A model generated the notes under the pieces. It worked only from the letters and a program-made list of their open reading frames with translations. It made no database searches and was not told where the DNA came from. From the NCBI RefSeq assembly GCF_963576615.1, contig NC_088709.1, positions 19,179,243 to 19,243,242 on the forward strand: 64,000 nucleotides of DNA. The letters run 5' to 3'. Source of the stretch: Watersipora subatra (lineage: Eukaryota; Bryozoa; Gymnolaemata; Cheilostomatida; Watersiporidae). Each line of letters opens with the position of its first letter. Position 1 is the stretch's first letter. Below, one piece after another: positions 1-11,900 of this stretch. The translations under genes were made by a program, and so were the position numbers.

Positions 1-490
1 GAGGAACATGAGTGAATACCATATTAACTAGCATTATATTGTTCAACCAAATGCGAGCTTAGAATGCTCCTAGGGAAACTAAATTGAACATCACCAAAGG
101 CAAATTTGGTAAAAAGCTTTTAGGCTTTAGTTATTTGGTTTGTTTTTACCTGTTTTTGCTTTAGATGTTGAAAGCCTTCATTTAGTTGCCATGTAATCAT
201 TTATAATTTATTGGTAGAAAAACTTATTACTCAAAGGAGTTTTAGTAATTCTCATGTGTTGGCTGTCACTTATTAAAATTGTGATCATGGCAGCATAAAA
301 TCCATAAAGGTGTCTAGCAGCCGACGTAAAGGCATAACCTTGAAATTTGTCGCAGTATTCAAAGGTTTGAACCAGTATTCAGTGTTTTGTTGCAATATGA
401 GCAGGTTATTATATTTCTATTGTGTGCACTATGAGTTGGCACAATAGTGCCTTCACCGGCGTAATTCCAAGATTGAATAGCATTGCTTAC

Positions 491-599
491 AAGATCAAAG
501 TTGTGGCAACTCAATTGACAAAATCCATCGTTTGTGAAGCCAACGCCGTTGTGTTGTGCAGTATATTGAGTTAGATAGTTAGATGAGAGACTGAAGCAT
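491..599 (-). CDS. Possible internal exon, unknown gene
   Basis: On the minus strand an open segment of 109 nt is bounded by an acceptor-like gatcatag and a good donor, gtaagc. It encodes a polar peptide with three cysteines, including the run TNDGFCQLSCHNFDL. The frame stays open past the donor, so the boundaries are not certain. No family is recognised and no partner exon was found. It could be a piece of a gene lying mainly left of the window, or a chance open stretch. Confidence 0.25.
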
Positions 600-1081
600 C
601 TATGATCAGCCACAAGAGGAGATACGCCCTAAAATCTCTATTTGAACGCCATTGCGCTTTGTTTGTCAAGCCTTCTCCTATAGTGGCGTTTTATTAGAAG
701 TTGCATTCAAAAAAAGAGTGGCGCTGTATTTTTTGACTTACTCGTCAGACTTTTGGGAAGATAAATTTAACCCTTTTGTGGGCAAAGCGATGCTAATGTT
801 GCATATATTTTGCACTTTCTTTTGGGCGAAGCGACATTAATGCTGCCGGCGTTCAGCATTTTTGCTTATCCATTTTTTTATAAAAATTGCAGTATCAGTC
901 GGAGATAAGAACCACTTTGGCTATAAAATATTAGTGTGGTACTTTTATCAATTAATTTGACGTGGTATCGTTTTTAAAGGGTAAACAAAAAAACACCAAT
1001 CTTTGGAGTTGAAAATTGGACATAATGTATTCAATTTTTAATGACAATTCTAATCTTTTAAAGTTGGAATAGGCCATAACA

Positions 1082-1154
1082 ATGGCTGCAATTATGCTGT
1101 ATAGTTTTCCCACAAATTTTTCTCATCATTTCTCAAAACGCTTAATTTTTTCAG
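1082..1154 (+). CDS. Possible first exon, unknown gene
   Basis: An ATG in good context (acaATGG) opens 24 codons plus one base and runs into a strong donor (TTTTTCAG followed by gtaaga). The peptide begins MAAIMLYSFPTNF and has no clear signal peptide or membrane segment. It ends in phase 1. The exon at 2969 has a stop when read after a phase-1 donor, so the two cannot be joined directly. Chance is a real alternative. Confidence 0.22.
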
Positions 1155-2235
1155 GTAAGATTGTAAACCACATTATGAACGAATCTGAAAACAATGGATA
1201 TGTTTTAGACCTTAGTGATTTCAAACCCAAGTGTAGTTTTGATGATTGCGATGATCGAATTTTTTATGTACACCATCACTAAAATCATGGCAACAATAAC
1301 AAAAAAAATTAATTATGATTTATGTAACCGAATCATAATCTGTACCATTTTGTGGACACTTTTCTACTGATCGCTTGCTATTATGGGTTCGTATAAATCA
1401 AAGAATGTCCAAGTGGTTGGGAAATAGTAGTGGTATTCCATTAAAGGTGGCATTTAAATAGAGGTTTTACAATAATATTTGTCAATAACATTTAATTGTA
1501 TGCACTTCTGGCTTAAACTGGTCTTGTTTGAGTTTCACTTTTAAACAGTGAAAAAGCGGCTATTTACATATGAACAGAAATATTCTCGTTTGCAACAGCT
1601 ATGTGAATTCAATGACGTAAACTGGAAATTAAATAAACCATAGAAAAGTATAAAAATATGCATATAAAACTTTTTAGATAACTATTTTTGTCTGATTAAA
1701 TTTATTGAAAAATAAGGTTTTTTTTATTTGGTCAATTTCATTAACTCAAACTGTCTTCTATTTGGTTTGTTTGTATTGAATTGGCTGATTTTTGTTGCTC
1801 ATTGGTGAAAAGATTTTTTGCTAAAATGAAGTAGAGCAGATTGTAAAAGACTCATAATAAATAATTACTATAATTACTATGATGGCAATTTTTAAATAAT
1901 GATAATGAAAAATCAAGCACGAGTTGTATGGCCTTGACACAATTTAGGCCTTGTTCTTGTTTTCATCGATCAATATATTTATAGCCACAGCAGGTACCTA
2001 TTTATAGTGTTGGCTAAGAACTTCATATCTTTAGAGTACTTCACGTATACTATCAGTTCGAGTTGACCTTTTTGTTCACCTCATCTACCCATTTTCTTTT
2101 GCTCGGATCATTATTAAAATATTTGAAACAAATGGTTCAGGTAGCGCTTAATATGACCATATACTTTGGAGAAGAACTGATTGTGTATCGCTTCATTGCT
2201 TTTGCCTCCTCCAGATCTATGGTTTTGCTGTTTTC

Positions 2236-2935
2236 TTGCCCCTTCCAATTTGCTCGCCCCTTCCTATTTGCTTGTTCCTTCCTATTTGCTTGTTACTTCC
2301 TATTTGCTTGTCCCTTCCTATTTGCTTGCCCCTTCCTATTTGCTTGTTTCTCTCTATTCGCTTGTTACTTCCTATTTGCTCGTCCCTTCCTATTTGCTTG
2401 TTCCTTCCTACTTGCTTGTTCCTTCCTATCTGCTTACCCCTTCCTATTTGTTTGCTCCTTAGTTGCTTGTTCCTTCCTATTTGCTTGCACCTTTTTATTT
2501 GCTTGCTCCTTCTTATTTGCTTGCACCTTCCTATTTATTTGCTCCTTCCTATTTGCTTGCTTCTTCCTATTTGCTTGCTTCTTCCTATTTGTTTGCCTCT
2601 TCATATTGGCTTGCCTTTTCCTATTTGCTTGCTCCTTCCTATTTTCTTGTTCCTTCCTATTTGCTTGCACCTTCCTATTTCTTTGCTCCTTCCTATTTGC
2701 TTGCACCTTCCTATTTGCTTGCTCCTTCCTATTTGCTTGCTCCTTCCAATTTGCTTGCACCTTCCTATTTCTTTGCTCCTTCCTATTTGCTTGCCCCTTC
2801 CTATCTGCTTGCCACTTCCTATTTGCTTGCTCCTTCCTATTTGTTTGCCTCTTCATGTTGGCTTGCTCTTTCCTATTTGCCCCTTCCTACTTTCTTGCCC
2901 CTTCCTATTTGTATGTTTTTCTTTGTGCTTCTATT
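2236..2935. repeat. 18-bp minisatellite, pyrimidine-rich
   Basis: About 38 copies of a unit close to CTTCCTATTTGCTTGCTC. The period is a multiple of 3, so several frames on both strands stay open; these are not genes. The plus strand is C/T-rich and the array ends about 35 nt before the acceptor of the exon at 2969, where it could act as a huge polypyrimidine tract. A short diverged copy of the same unit with similar left flank lies near 22735-22870. Confidence 0.95.
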
Positions 2936-2968
2936 ACATTGCATCAGCTATAGTTTTGTCTATTACAG

Positions 2969-5900
2969 ATGTTTAGCCAACAAACTGCTGCTGCGACAGA
3001 AAAAGCTACTGGGCCACTAAAGGTAATCCATGTTGAATATGCGTACTAGTTGTTGACATTGACCAGTCATTATCTTGTATTTGTATATAGCCGTTGTCAG
3101 ACTCTTTGTTCATATTGGCTTACTCATCTGTTATGTAATTATTATGTAATAATCATTTTTACTCTCTTATCTCACTCATGTAATAAGTCAGTTGCTGTTT
3201 AGCTTTCAAATATACAAGAATAACAGGTTATGGGCCTAGACAGGCTACCAAAAAATCTGCACACAAGTTTAATACCAGAAGAAAGACGATCGGCTATTAT
3301 ACTGACTGACCAATGACTGGTGAACCAGAAGTTAAACAATTGATATCAGGAACAGTAAAACAAGGACTACTAAACCAGAACTTAGATTCTACCTCTCATT
3401 CTACAATGGATAGTGATAAATGGACAATAGATAAGTTGGACAGTCAGAACTATCAGACATGGAAGTTTCGGATGAAACAAAGTTTGCTGGTAAAGAATCT
3501 ATACGATATCGTGGATGGTACTGAGAAAGCACCAGAAGGTTCGGCTGATCAAGCGCTGAAAACTGCTTTTAAATCCAGGTATCGTAAGGCTTTCTCAGTA
3601 ATTGCTCTGTCTGTTAGTACTGAACTTTTCTACTTAATAACATATACAGAAGCACCTGATGTAGCATGGAAGTGGCTTCAAAACCACTTTGAACACAATA
3701 CACTAGCAAACAAGTTATTTCTTAAGAAACAATATTTCAGAACAGTAATGAAGGAGGGTACACCTGTAGAACGGCACTTGAAACACATGAAAGGACTTAC
3801 AGATAAACTCGCCGCTATCGATGCACCAATTTCTGAAGAAGATCAAGTAGTCACGCTCTTAGGCAGCCTTTCAAACAGCTATGCTCATCTTGCAACAGCA
3901 TTAGAAGCAAGAGTAAACAACTTGAGTTTTGAGTTTGCTCAGCAGTCATTGATAAATGAAGAGTTGAAACGTAATGAGCGAAACTCAGATGAATCTAGTT
4001 CTGCCAGTGCATCTGACTCTGCATTGGTGTCAAGAAAGCAGCCTAGAGCCAGAAAACCTATTATTTGCTACAACTGTAATAAGCCTGGGCACAAGTCACC
4101 AGAATGCTCAGAGGACAGGTGCCGACCAAACACGTAGTTAGTAAGTGAATGTAGAAAAACTGTATGTGAAAGTGACAATGACTGTGTAGGCAATGAATTT
4201 ACATTTATCACACATCATGGCAACACATTTTCATTGCACAGTAGCTCACCCTAGCTAATTGACTCTGGAGCATCGTGTCATATGTCACCTAACAGGGAAA
4301 GTTTTAATAGCTACAAGAAGCTAGAACAGATAGAAATGGTCAGCCTAGGTGATGGTCGAACAGTTGAAGCTGTGGGAGTTGGTGCTGTAAAAGTGATGCT
4401 AAAGCTCAATCGTAGAGTTCAATGTGCAGCTGTATTTTACAATGTATTTCATGTCCCTCAGCCAGCTAGCAATTTATTTTCAGTTCGAGCTGCCACTAAG
4501 AAAGGCTACATTGTTCAGTTCAGCTATACTCGATGTCGGATTAAAGATGCTAATAGTCGAGTTAGGGCCATGGGATCACTGGCTAATAAGCTGTTCAGTC
4601 TAGACTGTGTACAAACTGAAACTCAGTACGCAAATACTGCTAGTGAAGCGATTTGGCATCAACGTCTAGTACATGTGAATGACGCTAATCTGTAAAAACT
4701 AAGCAAAGGAAATATAGTCTGTGCTACAAGCTTACCTGCAATGAACATTTCCTTCTGTGAAGGTTGTGCTGAAGGGAAAATGACTTGTAAACCCTTCAAA
4801 CCTGTGGGAGATATCAAGGCTACCCGTAAGCTAGAACTAGTACATTCCGACATTTGTACAATGGAAACAGAATCAATTGGAGGTAGCAAATATTTTGTTA
4901 CTTTTATAGACGGTTTTTCTAGATGCTGTGCTGTGTATTTTCTTAGAAACAAATCTGAGGTACCTGAGAAGTTCAAAGTATTTGAAACATATATAGCCAA
5001 CTAATCTGGAGAAACCATTCAAACACTGAGATCAGATAGAGATTTTGAATACTTGTCTCAAGAATTTACTGACTACTGAAAATCTAAAGGTATTCATCAG
5101 GAACTCACACCAGCCTACTCACCAGCCCAAAATGGTGTTGCTGAGCGAATGAATAGAACTTTGTGTAAAGCAGCACGCTCAATGTTGTGCCATGCTAAAT
5201 TGTCAAAGCAATACTGGGCTGAGGCCATTTCTACTGCTACCTATGTTAGAAATCGGCTTCCCACTTTTTCACACAAGAATGATCTCACACCGTATGAGAA
5301 GTGGTATGAATGCAAACCCAACATAGACAATCTAAGGGTGTTTGGATGTATTGCTTATGCTCGTGTTCCAGATCAACTACGACAGAAACTTGACAAGAAG
5401 TGCCAGAAGCTAAGGTTTGTAGGATACAGTGAACAGTCCAAGGCATACCGCCTGCTTGAGGAATCGACTGGTAAAGTCACTACTAGAGGAGATGTGGTAT
5501 TTGATGAAATGAACTTTACAAACACCGTTAAACCATCATGTGACTAAAATACAAAGCAGAAATCTATTGTTGTTGAAAATTCAGTAAATGAACAGACAAC
5601 TCCTAACTTCTCTGGGCAATGCATTGGTGAAGGGCAACAGCGACGCTTATCTGCTCACAAACGTAGACCTCCGGTTCGCTATGGAATTGATGAGTATGTA
5701 AGCCAAGCTCAACATGTCAAAACTATGTGGGAGTGTTGAATATGTGTACTAGTTGTTGACATTGATCAGTCATTATCTTGTATCTGTATATAGCCGTTGT
5801 CAGACTCTTTGTTCATATTGGCTTACTCATCTGTTATGTAATTCTTATGTAATAATCCTTTTTTATTCTCTTGTCTCACTCATGTAGTAAGTCAGTTGCT

Positions 5901-8900
5901 GTTTAGCTTTCAAATATACAAGAATAACAATCCAGAGTTGAGCCATGATTAATGAAGAAGTGTGAAGTTTTCAAGCATGTTTGTGCCTAACAAAGCAAAT
6001 TTCACTCTCAAACCAAATATAGTCTGAATATAGCCACACTTAGTCGTACAGACATAGTTTTACCGTTACCTTGAAAGCACAAAAGACCAGACAATGCGAT
6101 AGCGTACGCATAGATGTAGTACTCGCTACTCTGGTGCAGCAATGCTTTTATGAGCAGTTGCCCTAAGAATGTGGGTATGCGCAAGTGTGTGTGCACACTT
6201 GCAAGTGTTTTTGATGAAGCATAAAAATTACAAAAATACAAACATAAAGCAAAAGGGACTGTCTAATAATTCAAGACTAGCAACAGAAAAAAAGTGCTTT
6301 TAAAATGAACCTATACAAAGTTTTTTGTAGATTTCATCAGAAAGTTTTGCTATTATTTATCATCCTGGCAATCAGTTCACTTCAAGCATAAAAATCAATT
6401 ACAAATGATAGAAAAATACCAATACTCACTAATAAATCGCCAAAAACCTTTATATTAATTCATCTTCAAGTCTTTGAAAGCTGGCATGTTTTGCTGTTTC
6501 AGGTAGTTTACAGAGACTTATCAAGCTGCCCTTCTAGACCTGCATATCTTCCAGAGTATAGAGCACATTGCTGGGGTGAATGCCTTTCTGGAAAAAACTG
6601 TAGCGAACCAGCAAATATTAAAGACATTGATGCCAAAAGGTGATATTAGTTCAGGAGATGCTGTAAAATGACCTGCTCTGGGAGGGACTGATTGGGCTGG
6701 GGCGAGTGTGGTACTGAGGGTGTTCTGCTGTAGGAGAGACTGATTGGGCTGGAGTGAGGGTGGTACTGAAAGTGTCCTGATTTGGGAGGGTCTGATTGGG
6801 CTGGGGTGAGGCTGATAATGAGGGTGCCCTGATTTGGGAGAGACTGATCGGGCTGGGGTGAGGGTGGTACTGAAGGTGTCCTGATTTGGGAGGGACTGAT
6901 TGGGCTGGGGTGAGCATGGTACTGAGGGTGTCCTGCTCTAGGAGAGACTGATTGGGCTGGAGTGAGGGAAGGAATGAGGGTGAGCTAATTTGATAAGAGC
7001 TACTGAGTGTGCCAAAGTACATGTAGAAAAAAATCATTGGAAACCGACATCTAATTCATTTGTGAGCACCGGATCATTCCTAAGAGTGGGCAACTTTCAA
7101 GAGAAATAATTTAGCAAGTGGAGGACTCTTGAATAAAGTAGGATTGTCAATGACAGAGTTTCAACTTTGTTTGTAAGTTAGCATTGTAAGAAGGCATTTA
7201 AGACAGCTTAAAAAACGGGAAAAGTAGTATAGGAGATATATTACTTTATTGGCTATAGTTTCATTTCAAATTGATTTTTTTTCAAATTACGCAATGCAAC
7301 TACCATAAAACAACAACAAAAGAGGTCAACAGTTAGTCACTAAAACCAAATAAACAAATTCATATAGTGTTTCAAATACCTTTTTTAAGAGAACGAATAT
7401 TAGGTAGAAGATTGGTAAAGCAGCTAGCAATTATATTTCCAAAATAAATATTGTATATTGTATGCAATTTGTTCATATCACGTAAGCTAAAATGAGTTGA
7501 ACACCTGTAACTGTCCTGTAAGAAACGAAGACACAACCATGATAGATGTTGAAACCTTTAATTGACATAAAATAAACATTTAGCATAGGCAGAGTAAGAA
7601 GATGCAAAGATTTAGAAAAATCATTCGTTGGAATAAAATATGCAGGAATATGATGTAGATTTGAAATTTGTCGGAATGCTTTTTGGCAACAAAAACAAAT
7701 CACTTGTGATATATCTTAGAGATAGATTATAATAAATATGTATACTATAAATAGCATGACAAAATATAAACTGATAATAAAATGCAATATCAGATTTATA
7801 GCTAATGTATGGCAAAAAAAAACTAAACTAGAGTCAATGACTTAGTGACCTTATTACAAATGGTGTCGACATGATTACTCCAAGAGAGTCGATCTGTCAA
7901 AACAAATCCTATCACTTTTGTCTCACATCTACAAGTGATAGATTGACTGTTAAACTTAAGAGCAAAGTTGTTTCGACGTTTTCAATAGTTCAATTAAAAA
8001 GAAAATGCGATTTTTGTAAATCGAAAGTTGTGTGATTCGAAGTACACCAATTGCTGATAATTCGATAGGTGACATTGCAGTCCACTTCAAGAACTTGCCC
8101 ATTTTTGTGATGACTCACAAAGACAATATCATCATCGTATTCAAAGCCTTTTAGAATAAGACTGGAAAAATCATTTATTTATATTAAAAATAATACTAGA
8201 GCAATAAAAGACTTTTGGGAAATGCTGACATCTATTTTTTACATCAAAAAATTTTTATTATGCAAGACAATCTTTTGACCTTTTGTAAAAATAGGATTGA
8301 AGCACTTACAGAGATTTAGTTCTAAAACAAGTAAACTTAAGATTATTAAATAATATTAATAATTAATAATATTTTGTGATTGAACTAGTTAGAAGCTTTT
8401 CTGAAGTTCAAAAACATTAAGCAAACCTTTTCACTCTTTGTTTTTAAGATCTAAACTAAGCTCTGAGGTCAGTTTATGAACAGAATCAGAACATGAGTGC
8501 CTTTACTGAAACTGACAAGGATATAAAATATAAGTTTTAGGCAGATGAAAAGTGCTGTTCAAAAACTTTGGATAAACTAAAGAGTCTTGAGACAGGGTGG
8601 AAATTTGATGGGTTGGTTGTATTTCTTCCTTTGAACTAAAAAAGTAACTCGTGTATGCTTCCATGCTGATGGAAAATCGTCAATATTCAATATTCTGTTA
8701 AGTATATCAGTGATAATAGAAGCATTGAATGGAAGAGTTGCTTTTAACATTTTCGTGGAAATATTATTTAAACCTGATGCTTTGGATCAGGTATGTTGCT
8801 CATGTATTTTCCAATATCTTGAAGAGTAAATTGCAGAAACTCATTCGATGTGATTTTCCAATCTGTGTTTTTATGAGGCAAGGGAAATCAAATCTGTGTT

Positions 8901-11900
8901 TTTACGAGACAAGTAAAAATTAGATGACGATAAAACTGAACATGAAAGTTTACTTGCAATGGACACAAAATGTGAGTTAAGTTCTGAAGCTGACAAACAA
9001 GTGTCACAACTTTGAGGTTTTTATCTTTCATATTTAAAGTTTGCCAAAATTTATGCGCATCACCCGGGCTTTGATTGTTTAATATGTTCGTCAATACATT
9101 TTGTTTTTGCTTTTAATGAGATTCGGGACAAAATTGCTCTGCTTTTTAGTAAGCAGTCCGATCTTTGCAGCTTTTTAGTTCTTTCAACGTTATATTTTGC
9201 TGTACCTCTTTGTCAAGCCAGATCAGAAAAGATTCTGACTTGACTTTTTTAGTTTTTAGAGGTGCATTTTTTTTGATAGCCAAAGAAAACTTTTGATTTA
9301 GTAGATTAATTCTATCATTGGTGTTTTTTCAATCAGAATGTCATTCCATTTGATAAAGGATAACTCATTGAAAATATTGCAAGGCATTATTCTGGAGTAA
9401 TCCCTACAAGTGAGTTTCTGGAGAAATGAATTATGTGTGAAACCAATTTTCTAACAATAACTATCAAATTATGATCACTCATAGACAATTTAATTACTCC
9501 AGAAAGCTTCATGTGATTGGAAAAATTTGTGTGATGAATCATGATCAATCAATTTCAAAGATCTTATCGATCAAAAATTTCTTATTGGTCATCATCATTA
9601 CTCTTATTGGTTCACCAATCAACAGTTTTAAAGCCAAAGGCTTCCAGATTTTGCTTTTCCAATTGGATTCCTTAGACTAAATGCTCAATGTTGTCTCATC
9701 TCACCTAGAGAGGTAGAACAACTCTAGAGATTGAACAATCCTAGATAGGTAGAACAACCCTAGAGAGGTAGAACAATCTTGGATAGGTAGAACAACCCTG
9801 GAGAGGTAGAACAATCTTAGATAGGTAGAACAACCCTGGAGAGGTAGAACACCCGAGAGAAATAGGACAACCCTAGAGAAATAGGAAAACCCTAGAGAGA
9901 CTTTATTAAACTAGGAGAAGCAAGTTGAGCTTCAAACAATTATGCTGTGAAAAAGAGATACTTATTATTTGCTGGAAGTTGTGTAAAGCCATTTGAACAC
10001 TTCATTTTCTCAATAATATGGAGGCGTTTTAAATGGTGCCAATTTAAAGGTGCCAAATTTTCCGATCGGAAATTTTGGCACTGGATGATTTTAATGCTAA
10101 ATATTTTGACAAAACATTTTTTGTCAAGATATTTAACATTAAAATCCTCCAGTACCAAAATTTTTCAGGTTTGCTGTAACACCATTTTTACAAAAACTGA
10201 AAACTTTATTATCCAATCTACTATTGAACTTGGAGGTCTATAAACAAAAGACACTATTTAAGGTCTCGAAATGACTGGAATGACTTTAATGAAAAGACTG
10301 TCATTATCAATTTCATTACTTGTCAATTTTAATTGCTCAAAAATAACAGAGTGGTGAATATAGCATAAAATCTAACACCGTGTTCATATTTTAATCAGAA
10401 ACTTTAAAGTAATCATCACCGTGTCTAGCTCCAAGAAATGTCTAAGAAACAACAAAGAACTTTAAATTTATATTTGAAGATGAAATACTTGATTTCATCC
10501 ATTTTGAAAGATATACCCCTAATACTCAAATGAGCAATAAATATTCTTTAGAGAGATCAATTGTTTAAGAGGTTCAGAATGACATAAACAATGAGCAGAT
10601 GATATACATGTACTTATAAATATACCGCTGCTATATTAGTGCAATAAAAAGCAAGCTAAGGCATTCTAACTCAAATTATCTAACATTGACAATCAAAAGG
10701 GTTTTCTGGATATTATATGGCTTGCTTAAAACTTATCGGCCTTCTAAAACTTTCTCATATAGCTTTTCATGCAAAGAGTTGTGAATTGGACTGCCCCGAG
10801 CATGCCTTTTAATGATGGTGATAGTCTCTTTATCAATTGGCATACCTGCTGAAGCAGGTTTGCTGAGACTGATCTAGTCATACTTTGGTTGCAATAAATG
10901 CTTGCAACCTCCACACTAAGCAGGTATCGCGCTCAAATGCTGAACAAAAAGATCTTACTAGTTGTTCAGCTGTTGAAGTCTAGTTGGTTACGAACAAGAA
11001 ATGGCCTGCATTCTTTCACAAAACTGTCTTATAACCTACCGAACAACAATTTCTCTTATTTTACTAGAGCACCAGTGGGTCATCTAATGAAAGACTCAGA
11101 TCTATATCCAGAAATTCTTTTTTTCTGCGGTCAGCATTCCATATAACAATGTATGGTTGTTTCTTACTTGACAATGATGAAACAGTCCTTGGCTAATATA
11201 TTGCTATGTTTAAGACAAGTTAATTTTTACAGTGTAATGCTGTTTATTTTTGCAGAGCCAAAATTTATTGTGTTCCAAACTTACATCTCATAGGAATCAG
11301 GAAATCTGGAACTACTGATTTCTCCGATCTCTGGATGACTAATCTACCATCTGTGCAGCGCTTTCAACAGGTAGATAAATAAATCTATTTTCTGTGCAAC
11401 ACCTTCAGTAGGTAAGTCAATAGAATCTCTCTGCGCAAGTAAGTCACCTGGTAAGTCAACGTAATGTAATGTTTACCTAAACTACAGTTTAAACACACTC
11501 CATTAAAAAAATTAGTTAACAGCTTTAAGGTAAAAAACATCAGTGGTTTTCATTAAAGTTTTCATCTACTAGGTGTTGATTCCAAGCTTACCAGTAAAGA
11601 TAAAAATACTTGAGCAGTTTACATAAACTGTTTATGATAAGCGTTTTTTTGTGCAACCCAGAAAAAAGTTCAATTCTTAAAAGGTACTCTTCACTTTGCT
11701 TTTTGGTAGATATTGAGTGCCATTTTCTAGAAGAGCATTGACCCTTTTGCTCACTGAACTTATCAAAGAACGACTGTTTATGTATTCAAACCCTAAGACT
11801 AAATGTTCAATGTTGTCTTACCTAGAGAGGTAGGACAACCCTAGAGAGGTATAACACCATTAGAGAGGTAGAACAACCCGAGAGAGGTAAGATAACTCTA

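Larger units (their letters stand above)
1..2235. other. Left flank, no confident gene
   Basis: AT-rich sequence. I see two exon-like segments, listed separately (491-599 minus, 1082-1154 plus), and nothing else with coding or RNA character. If the sulfotransferase gene has exons upstream of 2969 they should lie here or further left, but none could be tied to it by codon phase. Confidence 0.5.
3031..5929 (+). mobile_element. Defective Copia (Ty1/copia) LTR retrotransposon
   Basis: A 2.9-kb element with two LTRs of about 195 bp, TG...CA ends, and a perfect 5-bp target duplication ATCCA (3026-3030 and 5930-5934). The order gag, zinc knuckle, protease, integrase is that of Ty1/copia. The reverse transcriptase and RNase H region is missing altogether: the integrase C-terminal tail runs within about 190 nt into the right LTR. 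Several in-frame stops break the reading frame. The LTRs differ at about 8 sites plus one indel, so the insertion is fairly recent. It could not move without a helper element. It sits in the sulfotransferase intron directly after the donor of exon 2969-3022. Confidence 0.93.

Noticed and set aside
2063-3020. Phe/Cys/Leu-rich frames that look like membrane proteins
   Set aside because: They arise from the 18-bp pyrimidine-rich array, and overlapping frames are all open.
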